Assembly: GCA_028723425.1 (NCBI GenBank) | Contig: JAQYEZ010000061.1 | Span: 1-37,939, forward strand | Length of the DNA: 37,939 bases | Reading direction: 5' to 3' | From: Peptoniphilaceae bacterium | GTDB taxonomy: Bacteria > Bacillota > Clostridia > Tissierellales > Peptoniphilaceae | Part shown: positions 18,344-26,964 of the stretch, in pieces | Numbering within the stretch: the stretch's first letter is position 1 | How the letters are laid out: each line of letters opens with the position of its first letter | Program-made: the position numbers and the translations under genes | The notes under the pieces: generated by a model | The model's database searches: none | The model's input: the letters and a program-made list of their open reading frames with translations, nothing else | Told to the model about the DNA's origin: nothing

Positions 18344-18449
18344 AGTAACATGATTTATAAAATTTTCACAAACAATTCACAAAGTCTTGCAAGCTTACTT
18401 TTTTAAATTCCTACAGATAAATTTCACTTACTTCATTAGTTTAGACCTT

Positions 18450-18487
18450 AAAAACCCAGAATTGTCTTTACTCAATTCTGGGTTTTT
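18450..18487. terminator. Bidirectional intrinsic terminator after the BMP lipoprotein gene
   Basis: CCCAGAATTG (18455-18464) and CAATTCTGGG (18473-18482) form a 10-bp stem, flanked by five A on one side and five T on the other. It would stop minus-strand transcripts from the lipoprotein gene as well as any plus-strand transcript. Confidence 0.85.
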
Positions 18488-18536
18488 GCCTAGTTAATCA
18501 TCTTTTTAATTTTAACTATTTCATCTAAGAAATAAA

Positions 18537-19634
18537 TTACATTTTATCGTAACCCATTTCTTTGAATTCTTTTTCATTTTGTGGAACTTTTGTTTTTCCA
18601 TCAATTATATCTTTTTTCAATTCTTCTACTTTATCTTTAACTTCTTTCTTAACAAGGTCGTTGTCAGCATAAGCTATAGTACAAGCATCTCCATCTTTTA
18701 GACCAAATCTTACAGTTTCTCCACCAGGGAATTTGTCAGCTGCCAAATCATCACAGATTTTTTGAACTGCAAGACCTACACCTTTGATTGTTGAAACAAG
18801 CATATTATCTGGAGCTTCTTCTTTTTGATCTCTATCAACGCCTATAACATATTTATTGTTTTCTTTTGCTGATTCGATTACACCAATACCAGTACCACCT
18901 GCTGCTTGGAAGATAACATCAGCACCTGCTTGGTACATTTTGTTAGCTATATTTTTTCCAGCTGCTTGGTCTGCATAAGAGTTAGCATATTGAACTTGTA
19001 CTTCAATTTCTTTGCCTTTTTCTCTAGCTGCTGCTTGAACTCCAGCTCTGTAGCCAAATTCAAATCTGTCTATAACTGCAGATTTTGAACCACCTACAAA
19101 ACCAACGTTATTTGTTTGACTTGTCATACCAGCTATATAGCCTACCAAGAATGAGTTTTCATGGTCTGCAAAGCCAATACCTACTAGGTTCTTTTCGCCA
19201 TTTACATTGTCATTATCGATAATAGCGTATTTTTGATCTGGGTTTTCTTTAGCTGCCTTGTCTGTAGCATCAAATAAAGCATAACCAACTGTAAAAATTA
19301 CATCAGATTGAGAATCTAGAGCAGATTCTAAGTTTGGTTGGTAATCTGTATCCTTGTGACTTTCTATGTAGTCAAATTTAATTTTACCCTTGTCTTGATA
19401 TTCGTTTAAACCTTCAAATGCAGATTGGTTAAATGATTTATCATTTACTCCACCTTGGTCTGTAACCATTGTAGCTTTAACCATATCGCCAGATTTTGCT
19501 ACAACTGCTGATCCACTTTGAGATCCCATATCTTGTGATCCTGATCCATTACCTGCATTTTTTGAACCGCATGCTGCTAGTCCGAACGCAATAGCCATAG
19601 CTGAAATGGCTGTACCAAATTTTTTAATATTCAT
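18537..19634 (-). CDS. BMP/PnrA-family nucleoside-binding lipoprotein
   Basis: A 365-residue extracellular receptor for the nupOPQ importer. A lipoprotein signal ends in GLAAC (Cys22), followed by a Gly/Ser-rich linker. The BMP fold follows: TDQGGVNDKSFNQSAFEGL (about 59-77), VGFVGGSKSAVIDRFEFGYRAG, and QAAGGTGIGVIESAKENNKYVIGVD. PnrA-type proteins bind purine nucleosides such as guanosine and inosine; the exact ligand is not readable here. It has its own promoter and terminator, which would allow a higher dose of receptor than of transporter. GAGGGGG precedes the ATG. Confidence 0.92.
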   Translation of the reverse strand: MNIKKFGTAISAMAIAFGLAACGSKNAGNGSGSQDMGSQSGSAVVAKSGDMVKATMVTDQGGVNDKSFNQSAFEGLNEYQDKGKIKFDYIESHKDTDYQPNLESALDSQSDVIFTVGYALFDATDKAAKENPDQKYAIIDNDNVNGEKNLVGIGFADHENSFLVGYIAGMTSQTNNVGFVGGSKSAVIDRFEFGYRAGVQAAAREKGKEIEVQVQYANSYADQAAGKNIANKMYQAGADVIFQAAGGTGIGVIESAKENNKYVIGVDRDQKEEAPDNMLVSTIKGVGLAVQKICDDLAADKFPGGETVRFGLKDGDACTIAYADNDLVKKEVKDKVEELKKDIIDGKTKVPQNEKEFKEMGYDKM

Positions 19635-19670
19635 ATTTCCCCCTCATAATATTAAAAATGAACGTTTTTA

Positions 19671-19698
19671 ATTATAACGTTTCCTATATCTAAGTCTA
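19671..19698 (-). promoter_or_regulatory. Promoter of the BMP lipoprotein gene
   Basis: -35 TAGACT (19693-19698), a 16-bp spacer and -10 TATAAT (19671-19676), about 37 bp before the start codon. Confidence 0.6.
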
Positions 19699-19747
19699 CT
19701 ATCTTTTTAGGCTTATGTCCATAGAAAACTTTAAAAATATATCTTAT

Positions 19748-20773
19748 CTATTTTTTACTTATAAAGGATTTTAGCAAGTTAAAGAGTCCATCTATTGCCT
19801 TTTCATGAGTCCTTTCATAACCGTGGCTTGCTGCAATGCCTGCCCCAAGCAAAGCATGCCTATAGTCATGATCACTTGCCATAGCCGCAGAAGCATCAGA
19901 TCCATAGAAAGGATAAATATCTAGGCAATAATCAATTTCTTCTTTTTTAGCTAGATCAATTAGTTCATTGGTTAAATCATAATTGTAGGGACCTGATGAG
20001 TCTTTGGCACAAATAGAAACTTTTGTTTCATCAGTTGCAAGATCATCATAAACAACTCCCATATCTACAGCTATCATATCAACAATTCCTTTTGGCTCTC
20101 CGCTTGCTGCCCCATGGCCTACTTCTTCATATACTGTAAACATCATGTATAAAGGTCTAGCTATTTTTATATTTTCTTCTTTTATTTCTTTAGCCAAGGC
20201 TATAAGTACTCCAGCAGATGCCTTATCGTCAAGATGTCTAGACTTTATAAAACCATTGGATAGAGAAAATCTTGGATCTAAAGAAACAAAGTCCCCACTT
20301 GATATGCCCAATTTTTCAGTTTCTTCTTTGGAATTTGTTATACAATCTATAACTATCTCCATATTTTCATCATTTCTTTGGGCATTTTTTGGAAAATCTG
20401 ACCCATGGACACTTGGCTCATTTAATCTAAATGTTCCCCTATACTCTTTGCCACTTCTTGTGTGAATTACAACATTTTCTTGTTCTGCATAGGCTAGAGG
20501 AAAGCCACCTAGGTTTGTTACTCTAAGTCTTCCATTTTCTTTTATAGACCTTACCATAAGTCCCAAGGTATCTATATGTGCTGAGAGTAAAAGTCCATTT
20601 TCTTCTCCTTCTACTATAGGAACTACTACATTTCCTTTTTTAGTTTGATAAGGAATATAGCCAAGTTTTTCAAACTCATCGATCAAGTATTCTTCACATT
20701 TTTTTGTAAATCCTGTTGGTGATGGTCTTTTACAAAGTTCTTCTATATATTTAACAATTGTTTCTGTTTGCAT
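19748..20773 (-). CDS. M42-family metallo-aminopeptidase
   Basis: A 341-residue cytoplasmic di-zinc peptidase of the M42 (glutamyl aminopeptidase/endoglucanase M) family. Metal and catalytic motifs appear in order: SAHIDTLG (His, Asp), RHLDDKAS (bridging Asp), TVYEEVGHGA (catalytic Glu pair), VDMGV (Asp), and SHGYERTH near the end (His). The PDZ-like insert around residues 85-170 is present. Members form large tetrahedral complexes that trim short peptides. It starts 44 bp downstream of the ABC exporter pair and may share its transcript. The substrate residue preference cannot be stated. Confidence 0.92.
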   Translation of the reverse strand: MQTETIVKYIEELCKRPSPTGFTKKCEEYLIDEFEKLGYIPYQTKKGNVVVPIVEGEENGLLLSAHIDTLGLMVRSIKENGRLRVTNLGGFPLAYAEQENVVIHTRSGKEYRGTFRLNEPSVHGSDFPKNAQRNDENMEIVIDCITNSKEETEKLGISSGDFVSLDPRFSLSNGFIKSRHLDDKASAGVLIALAKEIKEENIKIARPLYMMFTVYEEVGHGAASGEPKGIVDMIAVDMGVVYDDLATDETKVSICAKDSSGPYNYDLTNELIDLAKKEEIDYCLDIYPFYGSDASAAMASDHDYRHALLGAGIAASHGYERTHEKAIDGLFNLLKSFISKK

Positions 20774-20816
20774 TTTTTCCTCCTATTTTTTCTCTTATTA
20801 TATTTTACCTTACTTA

Positions 20817-22583
20817 TTAATCATCTATATATAATTGGGCTTGAGTTTCAAACATTTTTTTATAAAGGCCGTCTGTTTCCATAAGTTCTTTATGGTTACC
20901 ATTTTCAATAATATGACCATCATCACAAACAATTATCCTATCAGCATATCTTGTTGATGAAAGCCTGTGAGAGATGAAAAGAGAAGTATGACCCTTTGAA
21001 ATCTCTAGCATATTTTCAAAAATATCTTCTTCACTTCTTGGATCCAGTGCGCTGGTTGGCTCATCCATAATATAGAACTTACCCTTATGGACCATGGACC
21101 TTGAAAGGGCAATCTTTTGACCTATACCTCCAGAAGGCTCTATTCCTTTATCATCAAAAAGTGTTGTAATATAGGTATCCAAACCCTTGGGAGTCTTTTT
21201 TACCCAATCATATATGCCCAAAAGTTTTAAGCTCTCATAAATTTCTGAAATTTCAGCATCTGTTATAGCAGAAGATTTTTTCCCACTTATATTTTCACTT
21301 AGCTTAAATGGAAATAGCCTAAAATCTTGGAAGGTTGGCGATAAAATCTTATAGTAATCACTTGTTTTTAAATCTTCTAAATTTACTCCATTTATCAAGA
21401 TCGACCCCTTGGTCGGCTCATAAAATTTACACAAAAGCTTAACAATAGTAGACTTACCTGCCCCATTTTTGCCTACTAGGGCAACAGTTTCACCCTCTTC
21501 TATTGTAAAGGATAAATCTTTTAAGATGTAATTTTCGCTTTTTGGATATTTGAAATATACATGGTCAAATTCCACTTTAATTAAGGGTTGCTCAATCTTT
21601 TTATAAGGCTTATTAGCATCAAATCTTTCTTTTAGATTCATAAAATCAAAATAAGCATTTAGTTTTTCATTTATTGATATAAGTGAAGCATAATTTTTTT
21701 CTAGCAAGTTTAGTGTATTTATAAGCTGTATAATGGAGTTAAAATATAGGGTAAAATCTCCAAGACTAATAGTTTTTTCTACCATTCTTTTTGTCAAATA
21801 AAACAAAGCCCCAATAATACCAAAGTTTGATATTATATTCATAGCCCCAGTGTATAAGCCATTTCTATTAAAATATAGGCTAGATCTTTTTATCATAGAA
21901 TCCATAAAGCCCTTTGACTTTTCAAGAATCATCTCTTCTCCCTCATAGATTTTTAAGTCTTTAGAATACTTATAATCTTGGGAAAATTCTATAAAATATC
22001 TATAAATTCTATTGTCTGGTATGTCACTTTTTTGTCTAAAAAGTTCATTTTCCTTTAAAAGCCTTACAAATATCCTATTTACAAAAACTATGGCAAGACC
22101 TAATATTGGCAATAATATATTTAGCCTTATAAGTACAAATACCGCAATTAAACCTGTTACTAGAGCAGAGCTTAACATATAGAGGTTTTCATATAGACCA
22201 AATAAGTCAAAAACAGAATCATGGGCCGCTTCTAATTTATCTTGTACAAGTTTGCTATCGCTTTCTTCTATAGGAAGTCTAATGGACTTTTCACTTAATT
22301 CAAAAAGAAGTTTGTCAGTCATAGCCTCAAAAACCAAGTTAAAATAAGTATCGTAATATTCTTTCATTATGACATTTATAGTATTTAAAACTAAGACCAA
22401 AGCAAGAATTTGACCTATGAAAGAAATATTATGACTTGTTTGGAAAGCCTCAATAATAAGTTTTGGAGCAAAAATATTTATAAGAGGTAGAACTCCAACA
22501 ATTATAGAAAAGGCACAAATTTTAAGGCTAAAAAAGGGGAAGTCCTGGTCAATTCTCCTAAAGAGTTTTACTATATTTTTCAT
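20817..22583 (-). CDS. ABC exporter half-transporter, second subunit
   Basis: A 588-residue fusion of a six-helix exporter domain (about 1-330) and an ATPase domain. The ATPase shows Walker A VGKNGAGKST (about 368-377), Q-loop SPTFQDFRLF, Walker B FYIMDEPTSALD and H-loop FISHRLSSTR. The signature reads PSGGIGQ instead of LSGGQ, so one ATP site of the complex is non-canonical. Its start overlaps the stop of the upstream ABC gene by 4 bp, so the two are made together as a heterodimer. No C39 or other peptidase domain is present. The substrate is unknown; peptide or drug export are both possible. Confidence 0.88.
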   Translation of the reverse strand: MKNIVKLFRRIDQDFPFFSLKICAFSIIVGVLPLINIFAPKLIIEAFQTSHNISFIGQILALVLVLNTINVIMKEYYDTYFNLVFEAMTDKLLFELSEKSIRLPIEESDSKLVQDKLEAAHDSVFDLFGLYENLYMLSSALVTGLIAVFVLIRLNILLPILGLAIVFVNRIFVRLLKENELFRQKSDIPDNRIYRYFIEFSQDYKYSKDLKIYEGEEMILEKSKGFMDSMIKRSSLYFNRNGLYTGAMNIISNFGIIGALFYLTKRMVEKTISLGDFTLYFNSIIQLINTLNLLEKNYASLISINEKLNAYFDFMNLKERFDANKPYKKIEQPLIKVEFDHVYFKYPKSENYILKDLSFTIEEGETVALVGKNGAGKSTIVKLLCKFYEPTKGSILINGVNLEDLKTSDYYKILSPTFQDFRLFPFKLSENISGKKSSAITDAEISEIYESLKLLGIYDWVKKTPKGLDTYITTLFDDKGIEPSGGIGQKIALSRSMVHKGKFYIMDEPTSALDPRSEEDIFENMLEISKGHTSLFISHRLSSTRYADRIIVCDDGHIIENGNHKELMETDGLYKKMFETQAQLYIDD

Positions 22584-24334
22584 ATTTCCTCCCTGTAATT
22601 TTTGGCTTGAATTTCATAAAGCTCTCTATACTCTTGGTTTGTTCCCATAAGTCCTTGATGACTATCATAGCCTTCTATCTTTCCATCTTTTAAAAATATA
22701 ACCTTATCGCAAAATCTAGTCGAAGCTAATCTATGAGAAATAAAGATAGAAGACTTATCCTTGTACAAATCATTATAAAGAAGATAAAGTTCTTTTTCTG
22801 CCAAGGCATCAAGCTGAGCTGTCGGCTCATCAAGAATTAAAATCTTTGCCGAGGCCTTATTTAAAGCACGAGCCAAAAAAATCCTTTGCTTTTGACCACC
22901 AGATAGGTCTACTCCATTTTGATCTATAGTTCTTAGCAAGTATTGGTCTTCGCCCTTTTTATACTTACTTATAAGCTCATCAAGTTTTGTTTTCTTATAT
23001 ATTTCAGAAAGATCCTTATCCTTAGTATTTAAGGTAATATTTTCCTTTATGGAAAATGGCAAAAGTAAGGAATCTTGGAAAATTGCTGCAACTATCTTAT
23101 TATAAGCTTTGCCAAATTCCCTTATATTTATTCCATTTAAAAGAACTTCTCCTGATGTAGGCTTATAAAGACCACACAAAATTAAAGCAAGAGTAGACTT
23201 ACCTGCCCCATTTTCTCCAACCAATGCCAAAGATTCTCCCTCTTTTATAGTTAGATTTATATTTTTCAAAACTTCCTTATCAGAAGAAGGATAAGAAAAG
23301 GATACATTTTTAAATTCTATGGTATAGGTATCCAAATTTTCTATATCATAGGAAATATTTTGGCCATCATCTTCTTTATTATTTAAAATCTCAAAGAAAT
23401 ATTTAAAAGAAGCAAAAGAATTTCTAAAGTTTGATATTTGCCATTTGATTTGGTCTCCAAAATTTATAAAGGAAAAAATTGCAGTAAAAAACATAAAGAA
23501 ATCGCCCATATCAATTTCATTCTTTAATATAGATACCACCAACCAATAAAATATGCAGCCATCCCTAAAAAGACTAATTAATTGAGCAAGACTAAGTAGC
23601 CTAATTCCCTTTTTATTTATAGCCTTAAAACCGTCTATTCTTTCCTTGTTTTTTTCCATGTAATAAGACCTAAATATAGATAAAAAATCATAGACCAAAA
23701 TATCTTGTTTGGATTGGGAATTTCTTAGTTCATAATTAAGCTTAGAAAAAATATTCCAATTGTTAGATTGTTCATCATAATAAGCGTGGTATAAGCCAGT
23801 AATTTTGTAGGTTAACTTAAAAGAAATTATAGAAGTTATCCCAACAATTAGCAAAAGCAAGGGTCCCATCATAGAAAAAATCCAAATAAAACCCGCCAAG
23901 GAAAATAAAATTCCAAATAAATAAGGTAGATTCATCATAATACCACCAGCACCAGAAAATGGACTAATACAAGCGTTTTTGGCATTATTTATCTTTTCTA
24001 TCTCCTCTTTGTCTTTTTGTTTATCAAAATCTAGGTACAAAGAATAGGATATTACCATCCTTATAAACCTATACCTAATATTATTCATTCTCATCCTGTA
24101 ATTGTTCATAATAAATGAATCAAAAAAAGAAGTTAGGCTTGAAAAAATAATTAACAGCACAAAAAATACAAGAAAAGAAGAAAGAGGATTATTAGCATTT
24201 TTTAATATGTAAGCTGGAGAAACTATCCAGATAAAAGGACTAAGTCCCATAAATATTCCATAAAGGCCAATCAGGACAAACATGAGCGGTTCATACTTGG
24301 CCATTAACTTAAACAAAAATTTCAACTCTTTCAT
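22580..24334 (-). CDS. ABC exporter half-transporter, first subunit
   Basis: About 584 residues: a membrane domain with some six helices (1-315) and an ATPase domain with Walker A VGENGAGKST (about 372-381), signature VDLSGGQKQR, Walker B ILILDEPTAQLD and H-loop FISHRLASTR, all canonical. The open frame reaches a GTG at 24358 with no ribosome site. The GAGAGG lies 9 nt before the ATG at 24332-24334 (MKELKFLFKL), so I start there. It overlaps its partner gene by 4 bp. Its consensus LSGGQ would complete the canonical site together with the partner's Walker motifs. Confidence 0.87.
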   Translation of the reverse strand: MKELKFLFKLMAKYEPLMFVLIGLYGIFMGLSPFIWIVSPAYILKNANNPLSSFLVFFVLLIIFSSLTSFFDSFIMNNYRMRMNNIRYRFIRMVISYSLYLDFDKQKDKEEIEKINNAKNACISPFSGAGGIMMNLPYLFGILFSLAGFIWIFSMMGPLLLLIVGITSIISFKLTYKITGLYHAYYDEQSNNWNIFSKLNYELRNSQSKQDILVYDFLSIFRSYYMEKNKERIDGFKAINKKGIRLLSLAQLISLFRDGCIFYWLVVSILKNEIDMGDFFMFFTAIFSFINFGDQIKWQISNFRNSFASFKYFFEILNNKEDDGQNISYDIENLDTYTIEFKNVSFSYPSSDKEVLKNINLTIKEGESLALVGENGAGKSTLALILCGLYKPTSGEVLLNGINIREFGKAYNKIVAAIFQDSLLLPFSIKENITLNTKDKDLSEIYKKTKLDELISKYKKGEDQYLLRTIDQNGVDLSGGQKQRIFLARALNKASAKILILDEPTAQLDALAEKELYLLYNDLYKDKSSIFISHRLASTRFCDKVIFLKDGKIEGYDSHQGLMGTNQEYRELYEIQAKNYREEI

Positions 24335-24579
24335 TATTAACTTCCTCTCCTTTTCCACAAAATCAAAGCTTTACTGTAAAAAATCACAAAAGCAATTGAT
24401 TTATGAAAATTTATATAAATTTATCCTTTCTTCAATAATACTATATTTAAAATAATTTAACAAGAAAATCCTACAAAGTATAAATTATTTGAAATAATTT
24501 TTTATATAGGCTTGTTTTTTATTTTTAACTATGGTATCATAATGGTATAAAAGGTTTTCACATACATATATATCTAAAG

Positions 24580-24613
24580 AGCGAGCGATAAGATAAAATT
24601 ATGCTCGCTTTTT
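24580..24613 (+). terminator. Terminator hairpin in the glpF leader
   Basis: AGCGAGC (24580-24586) and GCTCGCT (24603-24609), followed by five T, form an intrinsic terminator facing glpF and 60 bp before its start. Upstream, around 24525-24551, are -35/-10-like TTAACT and TATAAA or CATAAT. A leader terminator is the known target of GlpP-type antitermination of glp genes in Bacillus. That role is inferred here. The rest of the 24335-24673 gap shows no gene. Confidence 0.7.
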
Positions 24614-24673
24614 GTGCATTTATGGATAAAAAAACCTTAGAAAAGTTCAGCATTACAATGAAAGGAGAATATT

Positions 24674-25390
24674 ATGAGAGATATTATCATGGGTGAATTT
24701 TTCGGTACAATGTTACTAATCATTTTAGGTGATGGAGTTGTTGCAAACGTAACTCTTAACAAGAGTGGTCAACTTGGTGGAGGCTCTGTAGAAATAACTA
24801 TTGCTTGGGGCCTTGCAGTTCTAATGCCTGCAACTATGTTTGGGGCTTTGACAGGTGCTCACTTTAACCCTGCCCTAACAATCGCTATGGCATTTAATGG
24901 TTCAATCGGATGGAATGTTGTTCCTACATACATAATTTCACAAATACTTGGAGCTATAGTTGGGGCTATTATAGTTTATGTCCTATTTAAAGACCACATG
25001 GATGCTACAAGTGATCAACCAGAAACAGTAAGAGGTTGTTTCTGTACAGCACCTACTATACCAAACACAGGTAGAAACTTGCTTTCAGAAATCATTGGCA
25101 CTTTCTTACTAGTAGCTTTCATTTTAGGTTTTGCTAATGTAGAAGGCGCTGGAGCAGCTGGCGTTGACAAACTTTACGTATTTGGCGTTATAGTATCAAT
25201 CGGTATGTCTTTAGGTGGTTTAACTGGATACGCTATCAATCCAGCAAGAGATCTTGGGCCAAGAATTGCCTATGCAATACTTCCAATTAAAAATAAAATT
25301 GATCCTAACTGGGGATATTCTTGGATTCCTGTAGTTGGACCAATTATTGGTGGCCTTATTGCTGTTTTATTCATGAATTTTGTATTCTAG
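24674..25390 (+). CDS. glpF: Glycerol uptake facilitator (aquaglyceroporin)
   Basis: A 238-residue MIP-family channel with six membrane helices and the two pore NPA boxes: HFNPALT near residue 65 and AINPARD near residue 190. The extra loop and the Asp after the second NPA fit a glycerol facilitator rather than a water-only channel. It lets glycerol diffuse in for phosphorylation or oxidation. No glpK is visible in this window. AAAGGAG sits 7 nt before the ATG. The glycerol-3-phosphate dehydrogenase-like gene follows after 49 bp on the same strand. Expression is probably gated by the leader hairpin at 24580-24613. Confidence 0.93.
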   Translation: MRDIIMGEFFGTMLLIILGDGVVANVTLNKSGQLGGGSVEITIAWGLAVLMPATMFGALTGAHFNPALTIAMAFNGSIGWNVVPTYIISQILGAIVGAIIVYVLFKDHMDATSDQPETVRGCFCTAPTIPNTGRNLLSEIIGTFLLVAFILGFANVEGAGAAGVDKLYVFGVIVSIGMSLGGLTGYAINPARDLGPRIAYAILPIKNKIDPNWGYSWIPVVGPIIGGLIAVLFMNFVF

Positions 25391-25439
25391 AAAACTATTA
25401 TTGTAATTTTTAACAAAAATATAGAAAAGAGTTGATTTA

Positions 25440-26915
25440 ATGTATGATGTATTAGTTATAGGCGCAGGCGTTACTGGCGGGTCAATAGCAAGAAGATTAT
25501 CAAGATATAAACTTGATATAGCAATTCTTGAAAAAGAAAATGACGTATCTATGGGAGCAAGCAAGGCCAACTCTGCAATTATCCATGGCGGTTATGCAGA
25601 AAGTGGAAAAGAACTTCGTGGTAGACTTTGCTATCCTGGTAGACTTGCCTTTGATAAGCTTGACCAAGAATTAAACTTTGGTTTTCTCAAAAATGGATCT
25701 ATAGTTATAGCCTTTGATGAGTATGACCAAAAAGCCCTAGATATGCTATATCAACAAGGTTTGGAAAACGGTCTTGATGATATGGAAATCATAGATCAAA
25801 AAAAGCTTAGAGAGCTTGAGCCCAATATATCAGATAAGGCTATATCAGCCCTATATTGTAAGGGTGCAGGAGTATGCTCACCTTATGAATACGTAATAGC
25901 CTTGATAGAAAACGCTGTAGACAACGGATGCGACCTTTTCCTAGAAACCGAGGTTGTTGGCATAGAAAAAAAGGACAAGCACTTTCTAGTTACAAGCAAG
26001 GATGGAAAAGAATTTGAGGCAAAATATATAGTAAATGCTTCAGGTCTAAATGGAGCAGAAGTTTCAAAACTTATAGCTCAAACAGACTTTGACATCCACC
26101 CTAGGAGTGGGGAGTACCTTCTAATGCAAAAGGGAACAGGATCCAAACTAAACACAGTTGTATTTCAAGTTCCTACTCCAAAATCTAAGGGAATCTTGGT
26201 AACTAGAACCTACCACAATAACCTACTTTTAGGACCAGATGCTATAGATGAAGACGAAGTCGATGCTGGAACCCACTTAGAAAGGCTTAAAGTAATCTAT
26301 GAAGATGCCAAAAAATCTGTAAAAGATAATGTGATTGACATCAACCAATTTATCAGATCTTTTACTGGTCTAAGACCAGCAGCCTCAACAGGAGACTTTA
26401 TCATAGAAGAAACAAAGGTGAAAGGCTTTATCAATGCTGTTGGTATCCAATCACCTGGTATAACCTCATCTCCAGCTATAGCAGAAATGGTTGAAGAAAT
26501 ACTAAAGAAAAGTGGTCTAGAATTAATCGAAGATCCAACTTACAATCCTTACAGAAGACCAATCATCAAATACAAGGACCTAGAAGATTTTAACAAAATA
26601 AAAGATAAAATCGACTACGAATTTGGAAATCCTGAAAGGCTAGTATGTAGATGTGAGCAAGTTTCAGAAAAAACAATTAGAGATGCCATGAACAGATCTA
26701 TCCCTTGCCAAACTGTCGATGCCGTCAAAAGAAGAACAAGGGCTGGCATGGGTTTTTGCCAAGGAACTTTCTGTAGGCCAAGAGTCATAGAAGTTATGGA
26801 AGATGAACTAGGTAGAAAACTTACCAATAAAGAAACTGATATAGAACATTCTGGTATCAATAGAGTAGTAAAAAAAGATATAGTAGCTTATCTAAAAAAT
26901 AGCAAAAAAGAATAA
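25440..26915 (+). CDS. glpA: FAD-dependent glycerol-3-phosphate dehydrogenase-like protein with BFD-type Fe-S domain
   Basis: A 491-residue flavoprotein. It starts with the FAD-binding VIGAGVTGGSIARRLSRY and shows the DAO-family stretch ASKANSAIIHGGYAESGKELRGRLC. The C-terminal 95 residues are a bacterioferredoxin-like [2Fe-2S] domain with C403, C405, C440 and C445 (VCRCEQ and FCQGTFC). This layout is that of anaerobic GlpA-type enzymes that oxidise glycerol 3-phosphate to dihydroxyacetone phosphate. GlpB and GlpC partners are not present here, so the electron acceptor is open. It lies 49 bp behind glpF, and a bidirectional terminator follows. Another 2-hydroxyacid or amine substrate is less likely given the neighbour. 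Confidence 0.82.
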   Translation: MYDVLVIGAGVTGGSIARRLSRYKLDIAILEKENDVSMGASKANSAIIHGGYAESGKELRGRLCYPGRLAFDKLDQELNFGFLKNGSIVIAFDEYDQKALDMLYQQGLENGLDDMEIIDQKKLRELEPNISDKAISALYCKGAGVCSPYEYVIALIENAVDNGCDLFLETEVVGIEKKDKHFLVTSKDGKEFEAKYIVNASGLNGAEVSKLIAQTDFDIHPRSGEYLLMQKGTGSKLNTVVFQVPTPKSKGILVTRTYHNNLLLGPDAIDEDEVDAGTHLERLKVIYEDAKKSVKDNVIDINQFIRSFTGLRPAASTGDFIIEETKVKGFINAVGIQSPGITSSPAIAEMVEEILKKSGLELIEDPTYNPYRRPIIKYKDLEDFNKIKDKIDYEFGNPERLVCRCEQVSEKTIRDAMNRSIPCQTVDAVKRRTRAGMGFCQGTFCRPRVIEVMEDELGRKLTNKETDIEHSGINRVVKKDIVAYLKNSKKE

Positions 26916-26916
26916 C

Positions 26917-26963
26917 AAAAAAGGTATCTCAAAGATAAACTTAGCCTTTGGGATACCTTTTAT
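26917..26963. terminator. Shared bidirectional terminator
   Basis: AAAAGGTATCTCAAAG pairs with CTTTGGGATACCTTTT (one G-T or mismatch inside), with A- and T-tracts on the outer sides. It sits between the convergent glpA-like gene and the RiPP exporter gene and can stop both. Confidence 0.8.
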
Positions 26964-26964
26964 T

